A stretch of DNA of 64,000 bases, taken from positions 179,825 to 243,824 of the forward strand of contig MNCI01029622.1 of assembly GCA_015680685.1 (NCBI GenBank), read 5' to 3'. The notes beneath the pieces are model-generated. The model had not been told where the DNA came from. It worked only from the letters and a program-made list of their open reading frames with translations, and did not search any database. Position numbers and translations under genes: made by a program. Origin of the DNA: Gnetum montanum. Its lineage: Eukaryota > Streptophyta > Gnetopsida > Gnetales > Gnetaceae. This document shows, piece after piece, positions 1-10,557 of the stretch; position 1 is the first letter of the stretch, and each line of letters begins with the position of its first letter.

Positions 1-2
1 AG

Positions 3-1196
3 ATCTGCCATTATGACCATCCTAAGGGATGTTGCCCCATCATCTCACATCTACAGGAGTCTAGGGTGTACGCACTTAATCTAAGACTCAACCAACAACA
101 AACACCCCGCAGGTTACCTTATCCACAAGGTAACCCAAGGCAGTTCCACCAACCCTTAACGTATTATCCAAGTGGAACTCCACCACAGCCCATCGGACAG
201 CATCAGCAGTGGCAATACCCACAGTCATGGGGGATGCCACCACCAACACAACAGTAGCCTTACCGGTAGCCCGATCCTTATGGTTATTATGTGCAACAGT
301 CGATTTCTCCAAGTGACTCTATGAGTCACTCAACCTCCAACCATCACTACCAAGTTTGGGAGTACTTCAGAAGGACTCCTTCTCCTCCGGGAGACATCTC
401 ACACTCGTTCCATCCTCCTAATCCATCCGCACCTCTTCCACCACAAGTAGTTCCCATAACACCTCCTGCTCCAACAATGCAAGGGGAACTTCCTCCTCAA
501 CCACAGCAACGTCACGCTGCGAGAGCTGTAAATATCCAACCTGCTGTTGGTTCTGACAACTATAAAAAGAGAAGACCTTACTTCAGAACCAAAAGCCCAA
601 ACAAACTCTCACAACAACCAGCAGTTGAGGCCATGAACACTCCTCCACCATCTAACACTTTGGAGCACCCTTCAGTCCAATAGAGCGTAACGCATACGAT
701 TATGTTAACGCATACCATAACTGACTGGATCAAGGTGGGCCACCTTCCCAGGAAACTAACTGACCTTGGGAGTCCCTTAATCTATTTGTAGATTGCCAAA
801 AATAAACCACATAGGGCTCTTCTTGACTTAGGTTCCGGAGTCAACTTAATTTCACGAAAGATGTATCATGCCTGGAACCTACCCCAACTCAAGAAGAGCA
901 ACATTCAACTAGAGCTGGCAGATCAGTCTATCACCATTCCCTTGGGATTGGTGGAGGACATCATTACCACTGTGTGTGGTTGGTCTTACCTAGCTGATTT
1001 TCTGGTGATTGAAGTGAACAACAACGAAGGGGACTTCCCAATTATAATGGGAAGGGCATGGCTGAACACAGTAGACACATGCCTTAGGATCCGCGATCTT
1101 TCCTTGGAAATCTCTAAGATAAACATATGTGGAAAGATCGAGAAGAGGAAAGTTCCATGCATCACATACAGTGATTCATCGGGTGATGANACTTCT
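3..1196 (+). pseudogene. NA-1 gag C-terminus fused to protease, broken by stops
   Basis: One frame runs from position 3 to about 1196, with in-frame stops near 255, 267, 681 and 789. It begins at the end of the zinc-knuckle segment (YDHPKGCC), passes through a proline- and glutamine-rich linker, and enters an aspartic protease with the active-site segment LLDLGSGVNLIS (about 825-860) and a C-terminal FPIIMGRAWL motif, as in Athila proteases. The family role is to cut the Gag polyprotein inside the particle. The stops look like C-to-T decay (CAA/CAG to TAA/TAG). The frame ends at a single N at 1190, where about 250 bp present in NA-3 is missing; this is probably an assembly join. Confidence 0.85.
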
Positions 1197-1986
1197 TAGA
1201 AATTCAAACAGGCGCTCATTATTTCGGATCTCTTCCTTACAACTCAGTCATGGGGGAGATGGCCACCTATGCTAATCATATGGGGCCCTTAGTTCTTTTA
1301 AGTTTTTATTTTACAACGTTTTTATTTTACACATTTTTGTTTTACAAATTTCTTTAAGTCTTCTAGTTTTTGTTTTGCAAATTTCTTTAACTTTTCTAGT
1401 TTTTGTTTTACAACATCGTTATACTTTTCCAATTGTGTGTGTGTATGTGTGTGTGTGTGTGCTCCACCCTGTAAGTTTATCCCATAATAAGTGTTCTCCA
1501 TGATGGTATGAACTGTTTTCATATTGATTGCTAATGTTTGGTTTTTACCCTTAAGCCACAATGTTGATACTAAGATATGTTTCTTTTGATATGGTAGGCA
1601 ATGAGACCACTTCATCCATTCATCCACCAAGTTCTATGGTTTCTCTCGGCTTGGAAATGTACAGTCCCCTTTCTAATAAGAACTTTAACGAATCGGTGAT
1701 TGGGCATTTCTCAAACTAAGGAAGGACTCAAGGATTGAAAAGGATGTGACTTCAAGGGAACTTGATGCTTTTGTGTTGGTCATTCTTTTGGGTGCTTGAA
1801 TGTTTCTTCTTGAGTTTTCTTGCCGTTCCAATGTTACCCAATTATCGAAAGTTGAGACAATAAAAATAAGAAGTCTTTGCATGGTGTGGTTCTCACGCAT
1901 AAAAACACAAAACATAAAAAAAAAAAACAAGTGAGAATTCAAAGCATACCCCTTAGACGAATAAACGTGGGCTACAAGCACTGGTT
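1197..1986 (+). other. NA-1 3' region, proximal part: T-rich repeats and GT microsatellite
   Basis: This stretch follows the pol-deletion junction and has no reading frame I can support. It starts with a polypurine-like AGTCATGGGGG at 1246-1256. Reiterated TTTTTGTTTTACA-type words follow from about 1297 to 1420, then a GT microsatellite at about 1434-1461, then conserved non-coding sequence up to frame X. The same order occurs in NA-2, NA-3, NA-4 and AUT-1, so it is part of the element. A purine-rich A tract lies near 1918-1928. Confidence 0.75.
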
Positions 1987-2337
1987 ATTGAACCAAAACT
2001 GTTCCCTCTAACGAAGGCCCTTCTCGCTTTCCATTCTCTCCTTTGTTTCGTCGGAATGGTGGTGACTCTTGGAATGTGCATTCTTGTTGCCCAAGTGGAT
2101 GGTTTAACCAACTGCGTTGATGCAAAGTCACTGGATGTGGTTGGTTTGAGGCCGAAGTTGGAATGAGATTTACCAAGTCACATTAATCATCAAACACACA
2201 AGGGGTTGTACACCACCTTGTTCTTGGGATTCCATTCCATTTCTCTTCTCTCCATCCTTCTTTCCATTGTTCACCTCGTTGCCGGTCGTATCATTAGTGT
2301 ATATATTTTCGTCGATGCATTGTTTTCTTTTTGGTAA
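1987..2337 (+). pseudogene. NA-1 frame X (env-position hydrophobic ORF), decayed
   Basis: This is a 117-codon frame homologous to the intact 115-residue frame X of NA-2. The start codon has become ATT and there is one internal TGA at 2164; otherwise the frame is preserved to TAA at 2335. The product has a hydrophobic N-terminal stretch (about residues 9-32), a polar centre with the motif KSLDVVGLRP, and a hydrophobic C-terminus ending in VDALFSFW. I know no family for it. Its place between pol and the 3' LTR is where Athila elements carry an env-like gene, and the two hydrophobic ends fit a membrane protein. That function is inference. Confidence 0.55.
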
Positions 2338-2404
2338 ATTCTTGTGGTTAAGACTTTAACTCTTGTTCCAAATGACATTTCCAGGGCCTACGGACTCTTT
2401 GAAT

Positions 2405-2455
2405 GTGGGTTTGTCAGGGCATTAAGGGCATGAGCTTGCTTTGGGGAGGACCCAC
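2405..2455 (+). ncRNA. Conserved 3'-region stem-loop of NA-1
   Basis: GTGGGT at 2405-2410 pairs perfectly with ACCCAC at 2450-2455. Between them CAGGGC faces the complement of a GCCTG-type segment (here GCTTG) around a purine-rich loop. The outer stem and much of the loop are kept in NA-2, NA-3 and AUT-1 although the surroundings have drifted. It could be a cis-acting RNA signal such as packaging or splicing control. No function is shown by the sequence. Confidence 0.4.
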
Positions 2456-2547
2456 TGACATTCCTATTTGGAGCATTAGTTAAATTCTTTTCCTTAACAT
2501 TTTGCAATTAATTTTATTTTTTTCATTTCCATCTTGACATCCACTTC

Positions 2548-2673
2548 ATCGATGCCATAGTTGTCCCTTTTTATCTATCTTTCTTACTCCTTTTCTTTCT
2601 GCATTCTAACGCTACCGGAGGTTCGCGATTAGTCATGGGGGTACGGGGCCTGATTTTTTCGATTTTCTCCTAG
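2548..2673 (+). pseudogene. NA-1 frame Y (signal-peptide-like), start lost
   Basis: This 42-codon frame is open from ATC (ATG in NA-2) to TAG. It encodes a short N-terminus, a leucine/phenylalanine-rich core (FYLSFLLLFFLHSNATGG) and a short tail. It looks like a secretory signal peptide with a cleavage-like NATGG end. The 126 bp length is identical in NA-1, NA-2 and NA-3. AUT-1 has a longer 82-residue relative at 51191-51439. A polypurine-like AGTCATGGGGG lies inside the frame at 2631-2641. Confidence 0.4.
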
Positions 2674-2850
2674 CCCCAAAATTTTTGATTTTCTTCCTAA
2701 CCCCTACACCTTCGGTAGTCATCAGTAACATATTCCCAGATCCATATCAGCCATACCACAACCTAGCCAATGAGTTTACATCGAAGCAAGGTATCAATTA
2801 CATGATGATTCAATTACCCTTGCTAATATATGATTGTGTTGTGTGTGCAG

Positions 2851-3052
2851 ATGGTGGACATGCAAACAACAGATTCGATCTGAAGCAAACACTTGGAGTG
2901 GAGCTGTGCTAGATGTAGCGATGTAAGGAGCAAGATCGATGGCGTGCTTACGGATGGACAACAAAGGCGCAATCTTGGCGTTGGCAGCAGCAATATTTCT
3001 TTCTCTCTCTCTCTTTTTCTTAGCTACCAACAAAGGCCTGATGTCATTGTAA
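2851..3052 (+). pseudogene. NA-1 frame Z (transmembrane ORF), frameshifted
   Basis: This is the homologue of the intact 66-residue frame Z of NA-3. It begins with ATG directly after TTGTGTGTGCAG, which resembles a 3' splice site. The hydrophobic stretch ILALAAAIFLSLSLFFLA is readable in one frame, but there is a stop and a net +1 frameshift. A single-pass membrane anchor is the simplest reading. Its pairing with frames X and Y as one env-like gene is inference. Confidence 0.45.
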
Positions 3053-3203
3053 TAAGGTGTTCACCCTTGTTGTCATGAACACCAGTTTTGTCAAGTCTTG
3101 TAATAATGATCCGTTCACATGTCATCCCGTTAGTTCCATTCCCCTCAATAATTCCATACCTACCTGATATTATTGTAAGGAACTCGAGGACGAGTTTTCA
3201 TTC

Positions 3204-3216
3204 AGTCATGGGGGTA
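3204..3216 (+). promoter_or_regulatory. NA-1 polypurine tract
   Basis: AGTCATGGGGGTA lies directly before the LTR start TGATGAG. Position and composition fit the plus-strand primer of an LTR retrotransposon. The same sequence abuts the 3' LTRs of the other four elements of the group. Confidence 0.8.
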
Positions 3217-4164
3217 TGATGAGACGCGATATCACATGCATCGAGATATCATGTATGCGATATTGCGGCCATCGCAATATTGCATTCCATGCAATATCGC
3301 GTATGCGATATCGCGGTCCATTGCCAAATCTATAAATAAGAGGCGGCACTCCCCTTATTTCTCATCCTAGGCTAGAAGTAGCAAAGCTCTGGTAGTTTAG
3401 TCACTTCAGAGATAGAATATTTTTCATGTGCTCGTAGTAGAAGTCCCCAAGTGAACGGATCTTTATTCACGCAGCTTTGTACTTGAATGCAAGTTGTGTA
3501 TGGAAATAAAGACGAGCTTTGTGGATAAACCTTGTAGTGCATGGAATAGGTTTATTATCTGTTATTTCTTACCTGTCATTTATTACATGCCTTAGCACGG
3601 CATGAGTACGACTAATCAAGGAATTGGCTACTCATCACGATTAGATTCTCTCACCCTTGTCTCCTAGAACGCGGGATGAGTACGACTTGATTACAAGCAT
3701 CTACGGATGTGTACGGCTAGTCAAGAAATCGGCTGCTCATCACGCTTAGGCTAGTTAGGTGCCTCAGTATGACCACTTCGAGCACGTGTGTTACGTGTGG
3801 TGATCCTAGTAACGATTAGCATTTGGTAGCCACAGTTGCACAGTCTAGGGTATGTACGGTAAGTGGGAACGGATGCTGATGCTAGTTAATTTAGACTTAG
3901 GTCCTTAGTTAGAGTTACTTAGTTTCTCAACCCTTCACCCTTTAGCATAGGAGATAAAACCATAAAAGACCAAAAAAAATCATATACCTCGGACTTACTT
4001 AACCATACACTGTGACAACAATAAGTAAGTCTGGGAAGACAACGAATGATTAACCCCAAGTGTTCCATGGGGCATTTTGGCATTTAGTCTACGAAGTTTA
4101 ACCAGATCGTGTGTGCTACGCTCGTTTCGTATGGTTGAGTGTAGGGGTACCTCGCCACTCATCA
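3217..4164 (+). repeat. NA-1 3' LTR
   Basis: The 948 bp LTR starts TGATGAGACGCGATATC and ends CCACTCATCA. U3 opens with about 100 bp of CGATATCG-type modules, followed by TATAAATA at 3331-3338. An AATAAA at 3505-3510 is a candidate poly(A) signal. It is plainly homologous to the LTRs of NA-2 and NA-3 and more distantly to NA-4 and AUT-1. Confidence 0.92.
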
Positions 4165-7100
4165 GATTCAAAATTTGAGATGAGAGGTGTATTGAGTTAT
4201 CATAAATGTTGAATTTAGAAGTTGCTTTTGATTAAATTTAAATTAATTAATAAGTTAATTAGCTTATGTAGAAAAGGAAAACATTAATTTGAAGATAGTA
4301 AAAATGGCTTTAAAAATAGAATATTGAAGATCAAAATTTAAATTTTGGCTTTTAAGGATCTGAAAACAAGGATAAGACATAAAGCATTGAAGTATGCATG
4401 GGAGTAACCATGTAGAAAAACAATTTTATTTGCACTAGACCAAAGGAGGATCCTTAAGAGAAATACCTACTTATTTATCTATTGCCATTTCTAGATAAAG
4501 TAAAGTGGCAATCATATATGCTTGTATGAGATTGCACTATCTATTGATTGAAACACGAAGATTGATCAATCCTAAAAAAGAGTAACATATTTGCAGATTT
4601 TGTATACATGTAGTAGTGGAAGATGAAAAATATATCTTTTTGAATTATCTTTTCTTTAATGCTGTGAAACTTAAATATAGTATTTAAGCAACAACTTTGT
4701 CACACTTGTTTAAGTTGGAGGTGTCAACTTCGGGTAATTTTCTTGATGAGGTGTTGAAGACCCATTATTATCATATCAAAGCCTTGTAAATTTTTGTATG
4801 TATCTCCCATAGATCCTTTGTGGTTTCACAATCATGTAATTAAGCATTTCTATTTCCATTTCCATTTACAAATTGAATTTATAGTGGTTCATATGTAATC
4901 TCAAATTAGTATACTCTTAGGAGAATTGTTTCTTCTTACCTCCTAGTTCCATTAGAATCTTCAAAGTTGGTTTAATTCATACTCTTCACCTTCCTACAAA
5001 AGTGTATACACTTCACCTAGCAACACTAACTTGTTAAATGATGCATTTTGTTAATGAGGTTTGAGGACTCTCCATGCAAGATTTGACAAGATGATGGTCT
5101 GATCTTTAGATCTATTAATTAGGAGAATTGGATGTTTGTACTTTTGCAAGCTTAAATTCAACTCACAAAGAATTAAACTTAATACCTTACATTTTGAGGT
5201 ATTTGGTGTTTGAGTTTTAACTTAATCAACTTAATAGTACCATGACTTGAATTTTTGACTTGAAAGCCTTGGACATGATAAGTTTTTGTGACTAATGTCA
5301 AATGATCACGATATTTGTCAATTCACCCAAACTTACCAAAGTGTTGTGATTTTTCGAACCCACTTGTCATTGAGTTGATCAAGCTTGACTTTAGTCAATT
5401 ATGCTAGGAAAATCATAAATCCATAGGTTAATCGAGGATAATCCCATGTTTAAATCCAAGCAACTAAAATTGATTTCAAGCCAAAAAAAAAAAGAAAAAA
5501 GAAAAAAAAAAGACAAGGAAAAAAAAGAAAAGAAAAAAATTTTATGTAATAATCACAAGTTTAAGAAATACCATCCTAATTCAAAAGATTTAAACACCAT
5601 TCAAGATGACATAGAAAAGATTTAAGATGATACTTGGGTTGATCAATTAGTATTGAAAAATATTTTTAAATGAATTTTGAGATGTTCAGGTAAAGCATAA
5701 TTTAGAATGGTCATGAGTTCTAGAACAAGTCAAGATGATAACTTAATCATCCAAGCCAAACTTAAATTAACCAAAGTCTTAAAGAAAAGTTTCATTTCAA
5801 GAAAATTTGCTATGAAAGAAGAGTTCTGCTTAGAAGATATCAGATCAATTGATGTTTTGGTTTTATTGCTTTCACATAAAGATTGCTAAGTTTGGTTTAA
5901 TAGAATGAGAGATTTAAATTTAAAAATGAAGCCTATTATAACTGTTAATTTTCATGCTTTCTTATTAGATGATTACTAAATTTGTTTCTAGACTAATCAT
6001 GTAAGAAAGAGTTTATCTTGCAAATGATATCTCCAAGTTTTTTTAGGGGAAGTGGGGAAGGGATGGTGTTTGCACTTGAACAATTTGACTATAGGTACAC
6101 CTAAGAGATAGCTAATATGATACATTAGAAGAGTTATAGAAGACTATAATAATGATTTGAATTTGAACTAGCAACCTCTTACCTGTAAATCCTCATTAAA
6201 TAATGGACTAGCCACTTGAGCTGCTTCTCATTGGCATATTCTCAACTTGTGTATTGTGCAATGTGATTGTATTCAATCACATACTCAAATGCGTATTCCT
6301 TTATCTTAAATAGTTCATGATGCTAATGGTTATTGACTTGTTTACTATACATGGTTTTAACATTAACATTAAAATTTTATTTTATTTTCCAACTTTAATG
6401 ATGATAAACAATCAATTTCCAATGATCATGATTAATTACTATTAATTGTTGCGATATTAGTTACTATGTAATACTAATTTCCACTAGGATCATCATTTAC
6501 TTTTTCCACAAGATACAATAATATAATGTTGGTCTCACTTTCTATTTATGAATAAATATAAATCTCTTCATATATACATAGATTAATCTTGATACATGTG
6601 TTAGGTTTACTATTGATGTATTTTTTATAGTTTTACATGATTTCTTCACTCAGAGTCCTCTACTCAAGAAATCTTCACCACAACTACTTTAGTTACATGG
6701 TATTTCACTGTCCTTCTCATACAACTCCTTCAATCTTCTTGATTAGGGTTCTTACATTATCTAGTGTTCTTTCACATTCATAAATTGATGTTATAATCGT
6801 TAGTCTATTTTGGTTGTTTCACCTTGGTTAATTTATTGATCTTTTAACTAGATTTCTTTACTACATTTTCTTTTATAGATACTCTTCGTTGTCTTCTTTT
6901 ATAGATTGTTCACTCAATTATTTATCTTACCATAGACTAATCTTCGTTTGTCAAAGTAAGCAACAATGATGGATCTAATTTTGGGAGCCTCATAAGTTAA
7001 ATTATATAAAAATATAAAATTTCAATTCACCACAAGTGAACCACAGTTTTTGGTCTTGAATCTTGTAGAACCATGCATTTTGTTTGGTTCATGAAGAGAA

Positions 7101-7942
7101 TTTTTTTTGTAGTAGATGTTGACGTAAGCACAGGTCATGATAAGTTTAGAAACCCCTAGTTTAATTAGGACAAATTCACCATGGGTCATGGATGCCACCT
7201 GGTCTTACATTGAGTTATAATAAATACACCATAGGTCTTGGTAATTGACCATGGATCATATTCTTCAAACCATGATTTGGCCATAGGACATGATGTTAAA
7301 ATTAGTTGATTTCTATACCATGTGTCATGGCAAGCTCATGGTGGTTAATTGCACAAACCATGATTGAACAATGGGTCGTGGTCAAGTTGATTTTTTTTGA
7401 TAACTTGATTTTTACAGCTTAGATTTTGATGTAACTTGGTTTGTTGGATTCTTCTTAGTCTTGCTCAATCCATCATTGTTGCTTATTAGATTAAATTTTG
7501 GAAGCTCCTATAAGTCAAATTTTGTAACAACCTATATTTTTGAATGCTTTAGTATTTCTACTTTTATGCTTATTTGTTTCTCAATGTTCTAAGATGTTTG
7601 TATTATACTTTTTAGTTATGTTTATTAGTTAGATTAAATTTATAGCATTATATATATATATAATTTTATGTAGTATTGATATTTATTTAGTTTTTGTGTA
7701 CTAACCTAGTATATGAGTTTGGTAGGCTTATCATGGTGGCTATGGACGTGGCATGTAATTAGCATTATCAAATTTTCAATGCATGATATTTTATAAATTT
7801 AATTTATGTTTAGGTATGTGCTGTTGTTAATAGAATATTTTTGGTATGAATTTTATTAGCTTTACAAGTCTACATGAGATGTGAGAGTATTAGTGGTCGT
7901 TTTCTTAATTTGTAATTTTAGTTTATGAGAAATAGGGTTAGG
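4165..7942. other. AT-rich flank without recognised genes
   Basis: I find no convincing coding sequence on either strand; the longest frame, 60 codons at 5707, has no recognisable features. An A-rich tract lies at about 5482-5540. From about 7178 to 7381 there is a cluster of ACCATGGGTCATGG-like words. A telomere-like AGGGTTAGGGTTA lies just before SOLO-1. The stretch is probably old, eroded repeat sequence. Confidence 0.6.
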
Positions 7943-7947
7943 GTTAC

Positions 7948-8842
7948 TGATGAAGTGTCATTAGTTGATGTGTCAACTAGGCCGCGTATATGCAGCCATG
8001 TTGATGCAGGCCCATCGACGTAGCCTTCCATGTGTCGACGTGGCCCTGTTTACGCAGAGCCTATTTCGGCCTATAAATAAGAGGGCCTTCCGCCTCATTT
8101 AGGTACTTTTCAGTTAGTTATAGCGAAGCTCTTGCAGTTTGTTCCCGTAGGAGATAGAATATTTTCCAAGCCGTAGCAAGTGTAAGAAAAGTGATCAGCT
8201 TTTTATTTGAGCGTTGATGTATCTGAGCCCATTGACATGATGGCAATAAAGACGAACTATTCAAGCATTCCTTGCAGCATTTGGACTTAGCTATTTTATG
8301 CATTCAGTAGTTTAATATGTTTATGCTTCGTTAATTTCTTTGATAATTACTTAATTTTCTATTAATATTATTTCAATCGCTATCGCTCATTCGTAAGTTC
8401 GTAAAGGCCATGAGTACTACCATCTCGAATTTAAATCAAACACTTGGTAAACCCAGTGACGTCTAACGTCTGGTAACCTAGAAGTGTTAGGAGATGCTCA
8501 GAACATGCTCGAAAGATGAGACTAGATACTAATGTTAGGAGTAGTTAAGATTTAGATTAAGATAATCTTAGATTAATTAATATTCTAGCCTTAATTTCCA
8601 AGATAATTAGCTGCCAAAAGATAAATAAAAAGTTATAAAAATCATTAGCCTTAGTCTCACTTAACCATCGTAAACAGAACCTCACAAGTGAGATTAGGAG
8701 GACAATGATGATTCTAAACCAAGGTTTCACTTGTTAGAGTCTGGTGTATGTTAAGTGCTTACAGTCTATGGATTTCGACCGAGTGGTGTGTGAACAGTTG
8801 TGATTCGTATGGTTGGGCATAGGGGTACCTAGCGGCTCATCA
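7948..8842 (+). repeat. SOLO-1: complete solo LTR of a related family
   Basis: The 895 bp sequence begins TGATGAAGTG and ends GGCTCATCA. It is flanked by the 5 bp duplication GTTAC (7943-7947 and 8843-8847). It aligns with the NA/AUT LTRs in TATAAATA (8072-8079), in AATAAAG downstream, and in the terminal GGGGTACC...CTCATCA block. Its U3 carries CATCGACG-type words in place of the CGATATCG array. No internal region is present, so it is the product of LTR-LTR recombination. Confidence 0.92.
8072..8079 (+). promoter_or_regulatory. TATA box of SOLO-1
   Basis: TATAAATA sits about 125 bp into the LTR, directly upstream of the GAGGGCC block where the NA-family promoters have GAGGCGG. Position and context match the other LTR promoters in this window. 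Confidence 0.7.
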
Positions 8843-8847
8843 GTTAC

Positions 8848-10456
8848 TACATATGTAATCTTGGATATTTTTCATTTAAAAACATTCTCCATTGGTAAGG
8901 AACACAACCAATAGGCATTCAAATTCCTTTTGAAACCAATAATGATGGAATCCAAAGAGAACCAAGCATGAACATGAAATGAAACTTCTTTACTAGATGC
9001 TTAAAACTAGAGTATAATAATGGAAGAATACAATATAGGGATCTAGAACATGATCCAAGATAATCCCTAATCACAATGCTTAAGGTGAGCAATCACAATT
9101 GGCTCCATAATTAAGACACTTACTCACTAGAGCTTCTAATTTAACATCAAGGTTGAACAACCACTTTAGAGACCTATCTAGTCCTTTTATAGTCTTAAGT
9201 AATCATTTGTCTCTCCATTAGAATTTTTTCTTTTTTAAATTTTTTTTATTAGATAGTAAGTACTTGCGAGTTGTAGCAACTTACGATTGACAAATGGTAA
9301 TAGGAATGTGATTCATAGCTGTTTGCACTGGTAAAACCTCATAAAAGTTGACCACTATTCTTACTATACTATGACTTGGCTACAACTAATTGTGACTTGC
9401 ATCTTGAGACTATGACCTATCTACAACCTATGTGGCTTGTATTCCAATCCTATGACCTCTTGCATTTGCAATGACCTCACACTTGCCTGAAGATTACAAA
9501 AGAAACTACAATTTTTCCTTGGATGATTAATTGTTGCAAACTGCAACCTGCAATTGCTCTCAACTCTCTTGTGACTTGCAATAAGGTTGTAGTTGCCTGC
9601 TTGACACTTAAAACCACTCAATTAATGTAAACAAGAGACTCAGACATAAATGCATAATCCCTATGACTCCCAGATAATTTGAGGACATAAAATACATCAA
9701 AGAGGTAGGTTAATGTCCTCATTATTTATTCTTTCAAAATACTTTAGCATCCATTTTACTTGGATACAAAAGCACTACTAGATTGGAGACATGTGATGGT
9801 ACTGGTGGAGTGTTTTTGGTGCTTTGTGTTCATGTTTCATGTATGTGTTTGATTGTGTTCATGTAATTTCTTTTTAGAATTATGCTACTTAGATTCTAGG
9901 TGAGATAGCTTAGATTTTTCTTATGTTTTATTTCTAGTATTAGGTTTTTGTGCATTATTAGCATAGCTGGGTTTTCCTAAAATTGCTTGATTAATGTGCA
10001 ATTATTGTTTGGGTTGGGTTTTTCTTTGCACACTAAGAGAAAACTAATTTTTATACATTAGTCATTGATCCATTTTATAGAAATTATTATTTTTTGACAA
10101 TTTTTTAAGGACTAGGGTTTTGTGGGAATTTGATGTTTCAACCACTTTGGATGTGGGTACTAAGCAGATGACTTTCGTATTGATGTTGAAACATTTATTT
10201 TATCTTAGACCTAGATGAGTTTTGTCTATTTTTCTGAATTCCAAGTTTTCTTTCATGTTCTCTTAGGGTGTTGCTTCCTTTGCGTGTCTTTAAGCATTTT
10301 CAAGTGTTTTCCCTCAATTTGAAGGTACATTATGATTCCATATGTTACCAATGTCTTACCAGTGTTCTTTATAAATTTGAGAATGTTTAGACATTGTTTT
10401 TTGTTGATTTTAGTTCACCTTGATTTCCCACTAAAACCACAGGTTAACCATGGGTC
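8848..10456. other. Flank between SOLO-1 and CAP-2, no recognised genes
   Basis: No supported reading frame. The stretch 9300-9620 repeats words such as ACTTGCA and TATGACCT irregularly. One ACCATGGGTCATG word at about 10448 matches the cluster near 7.2 kb. This flank continues at 28662 once the nested insertions are removed. Confidence 0.55.
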
Positions 10457-10461
10457 ATGCC

Positions 10462-10557
10462 TGCTGGCGACCGTTTGGGACCACCAATGTTTTCCTTTGG
10501 TCTTGTGACTAGAATCATAGGAAATGAATGTGTTCCTTCAAACTTGAGTTTAGGTGT
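10462..10557 (-). repeat. CAP-2 terminal U5 piece, outside NA-2
   Basis: This is the last 96 bp of the CAP-2 LTR on the - strand. It matches the end of CAP-1 through CGACCGTTTGGGACC near the tip and TTTAGGTG at the break. The last 5 bp, GGTGT, are the NA-2 target site. Confidence 0.75.

Larger units (their letters stand above)
1..4164 (+). mobile_element. NA-1: non-autonomous Athila/Tat-type Ty3/gypsy element, 3' part
   Basis: The window opens inside this element. In order it shows the gag C-terminus, a retroviral-type aspartic protease, a 2 kb 3' region with small hydrophobic reading frames, a polypurine tract and a complete 3' LTR ending in CATCA. No reverse transcriptase, RNase H or integrase lies between protease and 3' region. 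The same layout recurs in NA-2, NA-3 and NA-4, so the lack of pol is a family trait and not damage to one copy. The 5' LTR lies beyond the left edge, so the target duplication (GATTC at 4165-4169 if 5 bp) cannot be checked. Athila/Tat placement rests on the protease sequence and on the tRNA-Asp-type primer site of sister copies. Confidence 0.9.

Noticed and set aside
4380-4760. Copia-type RNase H remnant in the left flank
   Set aside because: A few words recall the end of copia pol, but no block aligned well enough to support it.
7934-7947. Telomeric repeat (AGGGTTAGGGTTA) before SOLO-1
   Set aside because: Only about two units, so chance. It merely contains the GTTAC target site.
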